A stretch of DNA of 44,865 nucleotides, taken from VFZS01 sp964353255. Lineage in GTDB: Bacteria > Acidobacteriota > Terriglobia > Bryobacterales > Bryobacteraceae. How positions within the stretch are numbered: position 1 is the first letter of the stretch; the number at the start of each line of letters is the position of its first letter. The stretch is taken from assembly GCA_964353255.1 (NCBI GenBank), contig CAYGVJ010000025.1, positions 1-44,865 of the forward strand. Reading direction: 5' to 3'. The notes below the pieces were generated by a model. That model ran no database searches and was not told the origin of the DNA. It saw nothing but the letters and a program-made list of their open reading frames with translations. The translations under genes were made by a program, and so were the position numbers. Shown here piece by piece: positions 16,979 through 24,690 of the stretch.

Positions 16979-17772
16979 CAGACCGGCTTCGCCAACAGCT
17001 TGCTGAAGCCGCCGTGAGTCTGGCCGCGCAGGTCCCCGAAGAACTGATCCTCCGATTTGCCGCTGAGCTTGAGAAGACCAGCCAGGGCAGCACCGTGCGG
17101 GCGGCCGAAGTGCTCCCGACTCCGCAGTGCCGGCGGCTGGCGGTTGAGTTCCTCAACGCATGGCGGGACCGGTTCGCCGAAATCAGTGCGCAGGAGGCAG
17201 CGGCCGCCCTGGTGACCGCCGCGACGGCTGAAGCCGTGCACCGCAGCCGTCAGTCCCTTGAGTTGGTCTGGACTGGCCCGCCGACAAGAAGCATTCCCGC
17301 CCGGCAAACCGAGCAGGTGCTGCTTCAACTCATCCAGTCTGCCACGCGTTCACTGACAATCGTGAGCTACGTGGTGTACAACATCCCACGTATTGCGGCG
17401 GCTCTGCTCCAGGCCGCTGAGCGCGGTGTCACGATACGACTGATCATCGACGCGGATGAGCCCGGCGAGGCGCTCAAATACGTGTCCGGCTTGCGCACGC
17501 TCGGGGGAGAGGCAGCGAACAAGATCGGGGTGTACATCTGGCCGCGCGAGAAGCGTTCGGCTGACGCGGAAGGCAAGATGGGTGTAATGCATGTCAAGTG
17601 TGCGGTTGCAGACTGCCGGCAGCTCTTCTTGTCCAGCGCCAACCTCACCCAGAGCGCCCTGACACTGAACATGGAGCTGGGCATCCTCATCACCGGCGGT
17701 CCTCACCCGGCAGCGGTGGAAGCCCACTTCGGCCAACTGGTGACGGAGGGGCTGCTCGTACCGGTGATCTGA
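16975..17772 (+). CDS. drmC: DrmC, phospholipase D-like protein of DISARM
   Basis: The 265-residue product is a PLD-superfamily protein with one HKD-type motif: MHVKCAVAD (about 203-211) followed by LSSANLTQSAL (about 218-228). The N-terminal 90 residues are a helical extension. DrmC is the last gene of class 1 DISARM and has been reported as dispensable for protection in one system. Its ATG overlaps the drmB stop (ATGA). The stop codon coincides, within 3 bp, with the beginning of the aminotransferase fragment, so the right edge of the inserted DNA is here. Confidence 0.92.
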   Translation: MTDRLRQQLAEAAVSLAAQVPEELILRFAAELEKTSQGSTVRAAEVLPTPQCRRLAVEFLNAWRDRFAEISAQEAAAALVTAATAEAVHRSRQSLELVWTGPPTRSIPARQTEQVLLQLIQSATRSLTIVSYVVYNIPRIAAALLQAAERGVTIRLIIDADEPGEALKYVSGLRTLGGEAANKIGVYIWPREKRSADAEGKMGVMHVKCAVADCRQLFLSSANLTQSALTLNMELGILITGGPHPAAVEAHFGQLVTEGLLVPVI

Positions 17773-17966
17773 CGGATCTTGCTGGAATCCTGAGGCGCTA
17801 CCGGGCGCGTTACGGCGCGGAGCTGGATCCGGAGCGCGAGGCCATCGTGACGATCGGGGCCAAGGACGCGCTCGCCCACCTGCTGTTCGCGGTGATCGGG
17901 CCGGGGGACGTGGTGGTCTCGCCGAACCCGTGCTATCCGATTCACCAGTACGGGGTGGTGATGGCG
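17772..17966 (+). pseudogene. Aminotransferase 5'/middle fragment
   Basis: Immediately after drmC the plus strand reads LTDLAGILRRYRARYGAELD, then EREAIVTIGAKDALAHLLFA and VIGPGDVVVSPNPCYPIHQY. This is the substrate/PLP-phosphate region of an alanine/LL-diaminopimelate-type aminotransferase (about residues 65-130 of such a protein), complementary to the C-terminal fragments at 1-243 and 1763-2248. There is no start codon and homology stops after GVVMAEG. The fragments at 2 kb and 18 kb lie in reversed order relative to the intact gene. Confidence 0.75.
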
Positions 17967-18040
17967 GAGGGGCAGGCGGGTGCGGGCTGCACCGGGCCCG
18001 GAAGCGGGCAGCCGGCCGGCGCGCGCCGGAGGGGGGTGCG

Positions 18041-18148
18041 AGCGCGTGGGTGGAGTGGGAGTTCTGCAAAGGGAAGGCAACAAGGGCCGGGCTGGAGGCG
18101 GCGGTGGAAGATTGGCCTTGGTCGAGTGTGCGGGCGACAGGCGAAACC
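18041..18148 (+). pseudogene. C-terminal remnant of a REP-associated tyrosine transposase (RAYT)
   Basis: The plus strand encodes a stretch containing KGKATRAGLEAAVEDWPWSS and VRATGE. This resembles the conserved tail of Y1-type REP-associated transposases, where a Pro/Ala-x-Arg-Ala-Gly-Leu helix is followed by Asp-Trp-Pro-Trp-Ser-Ser. Nothing upstream resembles the HUH catalytic region, so only the tail remains. It lies directly beside REP-like palindromes, as RAYT genes usually do. Confidence 0.45.
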
Positions 18149-18400
18149 GCCTGTCCCACAGTGCGGCGTAGCCGCAAGCAAAGCAGGAGCCAGCTCCTGA
18201 CAGACCACCTGGGCCGGCTGAGAGCCGGCTGCGGCCTGAGAGGCCGCCCCACAGAGAGGCAAAGCCGGCTTGAGAGCCCGCCCAGAGGGCACCCGGCAGG
18301 CTGAAAGCCCGCCCCACGGGGGTAGGTCACAAGGTGTGGGGACTCGAGGGGCCGGGCTGGAGAGCCGGGCGGACCAACGGCGGACTGAAGTCCGCCGCGG
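18120..18400. repeat. Cluster of REP-like palindromes
   Basis: Several short hairpins with a common design are lined up: GACAGGCGAAACCGCCTGTC near 18129, GGCCGGCTGAGAGCCGGC near 18211, GCGGCCTGAGAGGCCGC near 18230, and the further arms GGCAGGCTGAAAGCCCGCC near 18295 and CGGACTGAAGTCCG near 18380. Most are followed by a CCCAC or CCAC tail. The same core occurs in the coding copies at 10-55 and 2018-2063. Confidence 0.7.
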
Positions 18401-18414
18401 CACGCTGAAGCGGG

Positions 18415-18535
18415 TGCTGAAAAACGCCCATTCCAGACCGCTTGCTTACGCGCGCGGCTCGGAAAGTGCTTCACTGTCAACAGGCCTGATTCCGAGCCGC
18501 GACCGTCAGGGAGCGGTTCCGGGCGTTTTTCAGCA
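18415..18535. repeat. Foldback element of about 120 bp
   Basis: The ends are a perfect 15-bp inverted repeat, TGCTGAAAAACGCCC (18415-18429) and its complement (18521-18535). The arms continue imperfectly inward, with CGCGGCTCGGAA near 18452 and TTCCGAGCCGCG near 18490 as inner complementary blocks. No coding potential is seen, so a MITE-like non-autonomous element is likely. Confidence 0.75.
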
Positions 18536-18603
18536 TTCTCTGAAGCGTACGCCACGGCGGAGCAGAATTTTACTTCAGCGGACTCCAGGGGCTGGGCTGG
18601 AGA

Positions 18604-18817
18604 GCCGGGCCGGAGCAACGGCGGAGCATGAGAATCCTGGGGACACGCCTGCAATCGTGCGGGAGTGGCACGTGGGAGGAAGCCAGCCCGGAGTGTCCCC
18701 GGATTCTTAGAGCCCGGCGGAGCAACGGCGGAGCATGAGAATCCTGGGGACACGCCTGCGATGGTGCGGGAGTGGCACGTGGGGGGAAGCCAGCCCGGAG
18801 TGTCCCCGGATTCCTAG
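18604..18817. repeat. Tandem duplication of a 107-bp unit containing an inverted-repeat element
   Basis: Two units (18604-18710 and 18711-18817) are nearly identical. Each holds an element with inverted ends, AATCCTGGGGACAC and GTGTCCCCGGATT. A diverged third relative lies at 26272-26351. The last bases of the second unit provide the stop codon region of the minus-strand DUF6602 gene. Confidence 0.8.
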
Positions 18818-19578
18818 CGGGAGTGGAGGAAGCGGGCGTAGGCGGAGAGGTCGGGGGCGGGGGCGGTGCCGAGGGCGCGGAGGCGGTCCAGGAGGCGGAG
18901 CATAAAGAAGATGAGGGCCTCGTCGGGGGTCGAGAGGCGGAGCTGGGGGTGGCGGCCGCGGGGGGAGGGGGTGAGCTCGAAGGCGGCCTCCTGGAGGGCG
19001 CAGCCGAGATCGAGGGTTTCCTCCGGCTTGAGGGGGCGGAGGGCCTTGGGCAACTGGCGCTCGAAGGGGCGGTTCCAGCCGGTGCGCAGGGCGAGGACGC
19101 CGGCGAGGATGGGCTGAGGAGTGAGGGGAGGCCGCGGGCGGCCAGCGGAGATCACCGGGACCGAGGTGCGGCGGAGGCGGCGGACCGAGGCGGCCTTGCG
19201 GCCCGCGTCGCGGATGAGGCGGTAGTTGAGCATCTGCTTGACCTCGAAGACGGCGTAGACGCTCTCGGCGGGAACGTGCAGGCCGGAGGGCAGGGGGAAC
19301 AGCAGAGGGGAGTAGAAGCGGTCGTAAATGGCGATGTCGATCTGGCGGCTGCGGCGGCCGTCGGCGTCCACGATGAAGGCGGGGGAGGAACGATAGCGCT
19401 CGGGGAGGTACTGGTTGAACAGGTGGAGCCAGTGCTGCTCGGTGGCGGCGCCGCAGGCGGTGGGATGCTCGAAGAGCTCTCCGGAGGCCAGTTGGGCGAG
19501 CATCTGGGTCTGAACGTGGCGGAAGATGGCGTGGAGGTCAACGCGACCGCTGTCTTTGGGACGAGCCATAGGCCGCAT
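18814..19578 (-). CDS. DUF6602-type protein, predicted PD-(D/E)XK-like nuclease
   Basis: This 254-residue protein contains ERYRSSPAFIVDADGRRSRQ, IDIAIYDR (about residues 80-88) and PAESVYAVFEVKQ (about 102-114). An Asp in an Ile-Asp-Ile strand followed by Glu-Val-Lys is the arrangement expected of a PD-(D/E)XK nuclease fold, and the order fits DUF6602 proteins, which often sit near defence genes. Residues 4-9 suggest an alternative ATG at 19569. The gene is transcribed away from ribE, against the DISARM operon, and its position beside the island suggests a defence or DNA-processing role. That role is inference. Confidence 0.65.
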   Translation of the reverse strand: MRPMARPKDSGRVDLHAIFRHVQTQMLAQLASGELFEHPTACGAATEQHWLHLFNQYLPERYRSSPAFIVDADGRRSRQIDIAIYDRFYSPLLFPLPSGLHVPAESVYAVFEVKQMLNYRLIRDAGRKAASVRRLRRTSVPVISAGRPRPPLTPQPILAGVLALRTGWNRPFERQLPKALRPLKPEETLDLGCALQEAAFELTPSPRGRHPQLRLSTPDEALIFFMLRLLDRLRALGTAPAPDLSAYARFLHSR

Positions 19579-19671
19579 ACAGGATAAGGGGTGGAAGGAG
19601 GCGCAGGCGGGTAGAGATTGGGGAAGTGGTTGAGGGGCAAGGGGGTAGAGCCGGGCCAGAGGTGGGAATGG

Positions 19672-20310
19672 TCAGTAGCCGAGGGCGTCGAGGCGCTCGA
19701 AGGTGAGGGCGGAAGACTGGCGGGGGCGGAGGAGGGTTTCGACGTACTTGGCGAGGATGTCGCATTCGAGGTTGAGGCGGTCGCCGGGGCGGCGGGCGCG
19801 GAGGGCGGTGCGCTGGTAGGTGTGCGGGATGACGGCGACGGAGAGCACATCGGCGTCCAGGGCCGCCACGGTGAGGCTGATGCCGTCGATGGCGATCGAG
19901 CCTTTGACGACGATGTAGCACTCGATGTCGCGCGGGAAGCGCAGGCGCAGCCACCAGTTCTGATCGCCGAGGGGCTCGAGCGCGAGCAAGTCCCCCGTGG
20001 CGTCGATGTGGCCCTGGACGAAGTGGCCGTCCAGGCGGCCGGTGGCTGAGAGCGGGCGTTCGAGGTTGACGAGCGCGGCGGGGCGCAGGTCGCCGAGGTT
20101 GGTGAGGCGGAGAGTCTCCGGGGCCAGGTCCGCGGAGAAGGCGTCCGCGCGGATCTCGACGACGGTGAGGCAGGCGCCGTTGACGGCGATGCTGGAGCCG
20201 GGCTTGAGATCGGCGAGCACATCGCGGCAGCGGACGGTGAGGCGCGCGCCCGCGGGGCGCGGCTCGAAGCGCTCGAGAGCGCCCACTTCCTCGATGATGC
20301 CGGTGAACAT
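19672..20310 (-). CDS. ribE: Riboflavin synthase, alpha subunit type
   Basis: The 212-residue protein begins MFTGIIEEVGAL, the invariant riboflavin synthase start, and has the two tandem lumazine-binding halves. The first contains GACLTVVEI and LSATGRLDGHFVQGHID; the second repeats the pattern with KGSIAIDGISLTVA and VIPHTYQRTAL. It condenses two 6,7-dimethyl-8-ribityllumazine molecules into riboflavin. The gene begins 3 bp after the ribD stop, in the same transcription unit as ribD and ftsY. No FMN riboswitch is seen. Confidence 0.95.
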   Translation of the reverse strand: MFTGIIEEVGALERFEPRPAGARLTVRCRDVLADLKPGSSIAVNGACLTVVEIRADAFSADLAPETLRLTNLGDLRPAALVNLERPLSATGRLDGHFVQGHIDATGDLLALEPLGDQNWWLRLRFPRDIECYIVVKGSIAIDGISLTVAALDADVLSVAVIPHTYQRTALRARRPGDRLNLECDILAKYVETLLRPRQSSALTFERLDALGY

Positions 20311-20313
20311 GGC

Positions 20314-21417
20314 TCAGGTTTCCTTCACCAGCCAGGCCTCGACGCCGAACTCCTCCGGGGTGATGGGGTGAACGACAACGTTGCGGAAGAGGATGGCCTC
20401 GCGGCGGCTGCGGCGGCCCGCACCGCCGACGACGGGAAGAGACTGCAAGCCGCCGAGGATCTTGGGGGCGTAGTAGAAGAAGATGCGGTCCACGATGCGG
20501 CTTTCGAGCGCGGCCCAGTTGACCTTACTGCCGGCCTCGATCATGAGTGAGAGATAGCGCTGGCGAGCTAAGTGCTGGACGAGGGCAGGTAAGTCGGTCC
20601 GTCCAGCGGGGCCGTCAAGGGTGAGGACGGAGACGCCGCGGTCTTCGAGGACGCGGCGGCGCTCGGGGGCCGCCGCGGAGGTGGTCACGACCAGGAGGTC
20701 CGAACTCGCGCCGGCGACCATGCGGGAGGCCAGCGGAAGACGCAACTGGGAGTCGAGCACGATGCGCAGCAGGGGGCGGCTGCGCGGGAGGCCGGAGCGG
20801 TCGGTGAGGAGGCAGTCGTCAGAGAGCACTGTGCCGATGCCGGTGAGGATGGCGTCGGAGAGGTGGCGCAACTGCTGGACGTGAGCGCGGGCCTGGCCGC
20901 TGGTGATCCAGCCGACGTTGTCCTCGGGCGCAGCGATCTTGCCGTCGAGGGTGAGGGCGGCCTTGAGAGTGACCAGGGGGCGGCCGGTGCGCATGAAGTG
21001 GAAGTAGGGCTGATTGAGGAGCTCGGCCTCGGCGGCGAACTCGGAGGCGAGGACGACATCGAGGCCGGCCTCGCGGAGTTGGCGAAAGCCCTGGCCGGCA
21101 ACGAGAGGATTGGGATCGGCAAGGGGGGCGATGACGCGGCTGACGCCGGCGGCGATGATGGCGTCCACGCAGGGCGGGGTGCGGCCCTGGTGCGAGCACG
21201 GTTCGAGCGAGACGTAGAGCGAAGCGCCGCGGGCCTGGGCGCCGGCTTCCTCGAGAGCGAGGATTTCGGCGTGCTTGAGGCCGGCCCAGGTGTGGAAGCC
21301 GCTACCGAGGACCTGGCCCTCGCGGGCGACCACAGCGCCCACCGCCGGATTAGGGCTGGTGCGGCCAAGGCCCTGGCGCGCCAGGTCCAAGGCTTGGCGC
21401 ATGCAATCGGGGTTCAT
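20314..21417 (-). CDS. ribD: Bifunctional pyrimidine deaminase/reductase of riboflavin synthesis
   Basis: The 367-residue product has the N-terminal deaminase zinc site, HAEILALEEAG (about 49-59) and SLEPCSHQGRTPPC (about 71-84), plus the RTSPNPAVGAVVA motif near residue 19. The C-terminal reductase domain contains LKAALTLDGKIA (about 150) and IEAGSKVNWA near 295. It carries out the deamination and side-chain reduction steps of the riboflavin pathway. Its ATG overlaps the ftsY stop by 4 bp (ATGA on the minus strand), so translation is coupled. Confidence 0.95.
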   Translation of the reverse strand: MNPDCMRQALDLARQGLGRTSPNPAVGAVVAREGQVLGSGFHTWAGLKHAEILALEEAGAQARGASLYVSLEPCSHQGRTPPCVDAIIAAGVSRVIAPLADPNPLVAGQGFRQLREAGLDVVLASEFAAEAELLNQPYFHFMRTGRPLVTLKAALTLDGKIAAPEDNVGWITSGQARAHVQQLRHLSDAILTGIGTVLSDDCLLTDRSGLPRSRPLLRIVLDSQLRLPLASRMVAGASSDLLVVTTSAAAPERRRVLEDRGVSVLTLDGPAGRTDLPALVQHLARQRYLSLMIEAGSKVNWAALESRIVDRIFFYYAPKILGGLQSLPVVGGAGRRSRREAILFRNVVVHPITPEEFGVEAWLVKET

Positions 21418-22364
21418 GCTTCGAAAAGGGAGGCGGTGAAGCGCTCCGGCTCGAATGGTAGCAGATCCTCGGCCTTCTCGCCCACTCCCACGTAGCGGAT
21501 GGGGAGGTTAAGCTCGCGGGCGATGGGGATGACGACGCCGCCCTTGGCGGTGCCGTCGAGCTTGGCCAGCACCAGGCCGGTGACGCCGCAGGATTCGGTG
21601 AAGCGGCGGGCCTGTTCGAGACCGTTCTGGCCGGTGGTGGCGTCCATGACCAGGAGGACTTCGTGGGGCGCGCCGGGGACCAGGCGGGCGGCGGTGCGGC
21701 GCATCTTGTCGAGTTCGGCCATGAGGTTGGACTTGGTGTGCAGGCGGCCGGCGGTGTCGGCGATGACGTAATCGAGGCGGCGGGCGCGGCCAGCCTGGAG
21801 AGCGTCGAAGAGGACGGCGCTGGGGTCGGCGCCGGGGCGCTGGCGGATGACCTCGGCGCCGGTGCGCTGGCCCCAGATTTCGAGCTGGTCGATGGCGGCG
21901 GCGCGGAAGGTGTCGGCGGCGCAGAGCAGGACGCTGCGGCCCTCGGACCTGTAACGATGGGCGAGCTTGCCGATGGTGGTGGTCTTGCCGGTGCCGTTGA
22001 CGCCGACGACCATGACCACGGCGGGCGGCTCGCTGACCAGGGCGGGCGGTTTCTGGGTGGCGCGGAGGACTTCGGCGAGGTGCTCGCGGATGAGCTGGCG
22101 CAGTTGGGAGGCGTCACCGACCAGCTTGCGGTCCACCTTCTGGCGGATAAGCTCAAGGATCTCCTGTGCGGTGGCGACTCCGATGTCCGCGGCGATGAGG
22201 GCGTATTCGAGCTCTTCGAGCAGGGCAGGATCGATCTGCCTGGCGCCGACGAGGACTTCTTCGAGACGGGAGGCCAGGGTGGCGCGGGTTTTCTGAATGC
22301 CGCTCTTGAGGCGGTCGAAGAGGGTGGGTTCTTCCGGGACCGCGCCGAACAGGGTCTGGATCAT
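21414..22364 (-). CDS. ftsY: Signal recognition particle receptor FtsY
   Basis: This 316-residue SRP-family GTPase has an N-terminal helical N domain and a G domain with GVNGTGKTTTIGKLA (about 120-134), DTFRAAAIDQLE (about 150), IADTAGRLHTKSNLM (about 204) and LAKLDGTAKGG (about 267-277). The acidic N-terminal A domain of the E. coli protein is absent, as is usual outside enterobacteria. It docks ribosome-SRP complexes at the membrane. It is the first gene of the ftsY-ribD-ribE unit. Confidence 0.95.
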   Translation of the reverse strand: MIQTLFGAVPEEPTLFDRLKSGIQKTRATLASRLEEVLVGARQIDPALLEELEYALIAADIGVATAQEILELIRQKVDRKLVGDASQLRQLIREHLAEVLRATQKPPALVSEPPAVVMVVGVNGTGKTTTIGKLAHRYRSEGRSVLLCAADTFRAAAIDQLEIWGQRTGAEVIRQRPGADPSAVLFDALQAGRARRLDYVIADTAGRLHTKSNLMAELDKMRRTAARLVPGAPHEVLLVMDATTGQNGLEQARRFTESCGVTGLVLAKLDGTAKGGVVIPIARELNLPIRYVGVGEKAEDLLPFEPERFTASLFEA

Positions 22365-22429
22365 GGGGAATTTTCATTGTAGCTTTCGGGCGTTGTCAGG
22401 GGCGGGCCCGCGGGTGTAGGCTTAACGCC

Positions 22430-24391
22430 ATGAACCGTCATACTCGCCGAGATTTTCTGACCACCGCCGGCGCTACCGCAGCCGTGCCGGCTCCCGCGGC
22501 GGCCGCTCGAAAACCATCCCCGCGCGGCTACCGGCGCAGCGGTTTTGCGCCCTCGGCCGAGCCGCGGAAGCTGACGGACAACCTCTACGTGCTCGAGGAC
22601 ACCTGCAACGTCTACCTGATCCGGGACGGAACCAATGGCCTGCTGATCGACTTCGGCTCGGGGAAGATACTGGACCATCTCCAGGCGCTGGGGGTGGCCA
22701 AGATCGACTGGATCCTGCACACGCACCACCACCGCGACCAATGCCAGGGGGACGGGAGGGCGGTGGAGCGTGGCATTCCGATCGCCGTGCCGTATCATGA
22801 GACGCATTTATTCGCGGACGCCCGGAATTTCTGGCGGAACCGACGGATTTTCCACCTCTACTATGTGCGAAATGACTTCAATACGCTGACCGAAGATCTG
22901 CCGGTGGCGCGGGGGCTGACGGACTACGCGACCTTTCGCTGGGGCAAGCTGGATTTCTTCGTGCTGCCGACGCCGGGGCACACGCTGGGATCGATCACGC
23001 TGATCGGGGTGATTGACGGGAAGAAGACGGCGTTCTCAGGGGACCTGATGTACGCGCCGGGCAAGATCCTGAACCTATACGACACGCAGGTGAATTACGG
23101 CGGGGCGGAGGGCGTCGATCTGGGCATCTACTCGCTAGCCCGGTTGCGGGAGCAGAAACCCGAGCTGCTGTGTCCGTCGCACGGGGAGCCGCTGAAGGAC
23201 CCGGAGGCGGGGATCGGGGAGACGATAGGGAAGCTGACGGACTACTACCGGTTCCAGTCGGGCGAGCCGGTGGAGTTCAACCGGCCCTACGCGGTGAGCC
23301 CGCACCTGGTGGCGCATCACCTGACGACGTCGTCGTTTTACGCCATTTTGAGCAACAGCGGCAAGGCGATGTTCATAGACTACGGATCGGCCTCGGGGAC
23401 GCACTTCGGCAATTTCGAGCGGGCCACGGCGGTGAGCGACCGGATACGGTTCGTGGAGCACAGCATCGACCACCTCCGGAGCCAGTACGGGCTGAAGTCG
23501 GTGGACGTGGCCATGCCCAGCCACATGCACGACGATCACCTGAACGGCTTCCCGCACTTGATACGCAATTACGGCGCCAAGATCTGGTGTTACGAGAACA
23601 TGGTGGACGTTTTGGAGAACCCGCGGGGATACAATTTGGGGTGCATTTTGGGGGAGCCGTTCAAGGTGGCGCGGGCCTTCCGGCACGGGGAAAAGTTCCG
23701 TTGGGAGGAGTTCGAGTTCGAGGTGGCGCACAACCCGGGGCACACGGAGTACCAGATGGCGTTGTACGTGACGATAGACGGACGGCGGGTGGCTTTCAGC
23801 GGCGACGCCTTCTTCATGCCCAACGCGCGCAACGACGGGACGATGCGGCACAACCTGATCTTCCGCAACCACGTGGAGAACGACAGTCACCTGAAGTCGA
23901 TTCGGACGCTGCTCGAGCATGAGCCGAACCTGATCTGCCCGGGGCACGGGCGGCCGTTCGCGGTGGACCGGGCGCTGCTGGTGGCGACGGAAGAAAAGAT
24001 GCGGCGGCAGCAGCAGTTGTTCATGGACCTGCTGCCGGAGGGGGCGAGCAATTTCGGGCTGGACCCGAGCTGGGTGAGCATCTACCCGTACCAGGTTCTG
24101 GCGGGGCCTGGGGAGCGGGTGCGGCTGGAGGTGCGGGCGCAGAACTACAAGCCCACGGCGATGAAGCTGGAGGTGGCGCTGGTGGCGCCGGGGGAGTGGC
24201 GAATCGAGCCGGAGGTGGTGAAGCTGGAGGCGCCGGCACAGGGGAAGGCGTCGCGGGCGGTGGAGGTGACGATTCCGCGCGGCTGGGTGGCGCCGTGCCC
24301 GCGGCTGGCGATTGCGGCGGACGTGATGGCCGACGGGAAGTACTTGGGACAGATCACGGAGGCGGTGGTGGAGGTCAGGGGCGGTGTCTGA
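22430..24391 (+). CDS. Tat-exported protein with two metallo-beta-lactamase-fold domains
   Basis: The 653-residue protein starts with a twin-arginine signal (TRRDFLTTAGATAA, then an Ala-rich cleavage region). The first MBL domain has HTHHHRDQ (about 97-104), TPGHTLGS (about 181), FSGDL (about 202) and CPSHGEPL (about 247). A second domain repeats the pattern with PSHMHDDHLNGF (about 362), HNPGHTEYQ (about 433), FSGDAFF (about 458) and CPGHGRP (about 503). The C-terminal 110 residues look like an Ig-type beta-sandwich. Both metal sites keep their histidines and aspartates, so both may be active. The substrate is unknown. It should act in the periplasm. Confidence 0.8.
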   Translation: MNRHTRRDFLTTAGATAAVPAPAAAARKPSPRGYRRSGFAPSAEPRKLTDNLYVLEDTCNVYLIRDGTNGLLIDFGSGKILDHLQALGVAKIDWILHTHHHRDQCQGDGRAVERGIPIAVPYHETHLFADARNFWRNRRIFHLYYVRNDFNTLTEDLPVARGLTDYATFRWGKLDFFVLPTPGHTLGSITLIGVIDGKKTAFSGDLMYAPGKILNLYDTQVNYGGAEGVDLGIYSLARLREQKPELLCPSHGEPLKDPEAGIGETIGKLTDYYRFQSGEPVEFNRPYAVSPHLVAHHLTTSSFYAILSNSGKAMFIDYGSASGTHFGNFERATAVSDRIRFVEHSIDHLRSQYGLKSVDVAMPSHMHDDHLNGFPHLIRNYGAKIWCYENMVDVLENPRGYNLGCILGEPFKVARAFRHGEKFRWEEFEFEVAHNPGHTEYQMALYVTIDGRRVAFSGDAFFMPNARNDGTMRHNLIFRNHVENDSHLKSIRTLLEHEPNLICPGHGRPFAVDRALLVATEEKMRRQQQLFMDLLPEGASNFGLDPSWVSIYPYQVLAGPGERVRLEVRAQNYKPTAMKLEVALVAPGEWRIEPEVVKLEAPAQGKASRAVEVTIPRGWVAPCPRLAIAADVMADGKYLGQITEAVVEVRGGV

Positions 24392-24397
24392 GACAGA

Positions 24398-24419
24398 ATT
24401 CCACCGAATATGGTAGAAT
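24398..24419 (+). promoter_or_regulatory. Predicted vapBC operator overlapping the -10 box
   Basis: An inverted repeat with arms ATTCCACC (24398-24405) and GGTAGAAT (24412-24419), 7 of 8 positions complementary, overlaps a TAGAAT -10 box (24414-24419). The vapB ATG is at 24426, where transcription should begin, so the mRNA may be leaderless. Binding of the VapB/VapBC complex here would block RNA polymerase, the usual autoregulation of such pairs. Confidence 0.55.
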
Positions 24420-24425
24420 AGTGCC

Positions 24426-24686
24426 ATGGGCAAGAGCTTGAACATAAAGGACCCGGAGGCCTATCGGCTGGTCAGGGACTTGGCGCAGAGGACAGGCCGG
24501 TCTCTGACCCGCACCGTGGTGGAGGCCTTGCGCGAAAGGATCGAACGCATGGAGGATGCCAGCCGCAGCGCCGACCTTGAGGCCGAGATGGAGGCGGTCG
24601 CCCGTCGCATTTGCGCTCTTCCCGTATTGGACACCCGAAGCGCGGATGAGATCCTGGGTTACAACGAGAAGGGGCTGTTCGATTGA
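24426..24686 (+). CDS. vapB: VapB-type antitoxin (Rv0623/PSK-like)
   Basis: The 86-residue protein opens with SLNIKDPEAYRLVRDLAQRT and GRSLTRTVVEALRERI, the ribbon-helix-helix pattern of the PSK/Rv0623-like antitoxin family. The C-terminal part, LPVLDTRSADEILGYNEKGL, is the usual toxin-binding tail. It ends 4 bp before vapC, so the two form one operon. It should neutralise VapC and repress the promoter. Confidence 0.88.
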   Translation: MGKSLNIKDPEAYRLVRDLAQRTGRSLTRTVVEALRERIERMEDASRSADLEAEMEAVARRICALPVLDTRSADEILGYNEKGLFD

Positions 24687-24690
24687 CGCC

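Larger units (their letters stand above)
17773..18813. other. Gene-free stretch of debris and repeats between drmC and the DUF6602 gene
   Basis: About 1 kb without a plausible intact gene. It holds, in order, the aminotransferase fragment, a remnant of a REP-associated transposase, a mosaic of REP-like palindromes, a large foldback element and a 107-bp tandem duplication. It looks like a graveyard for insertions at the right edge of the defence island. Confidence 0.7.

Noticed and set aside
2276..17772. BREX or class 2 DISARM as alternative assignment
   Set aside because: The methylase resembles PglX, but there is no PglZ or BrxC; drmE and the cytosine methylase drmMII of class 2 are absent, while drmD and an adenine methylase are present.
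18604..18817. Tandem repeats as a possible CRISPR array
   Set aside because: Only two 107-bp units, with no spacers and no cas genes nearby; the units are inverted-repeat elements.
24556..24690. Longer in-frame start for vapC
   Set aside because: It would overlap vapB by 130 bp; the ATG at 24691 begins the PIN-domain signature directly and follows the vapB stop by 4 bp.
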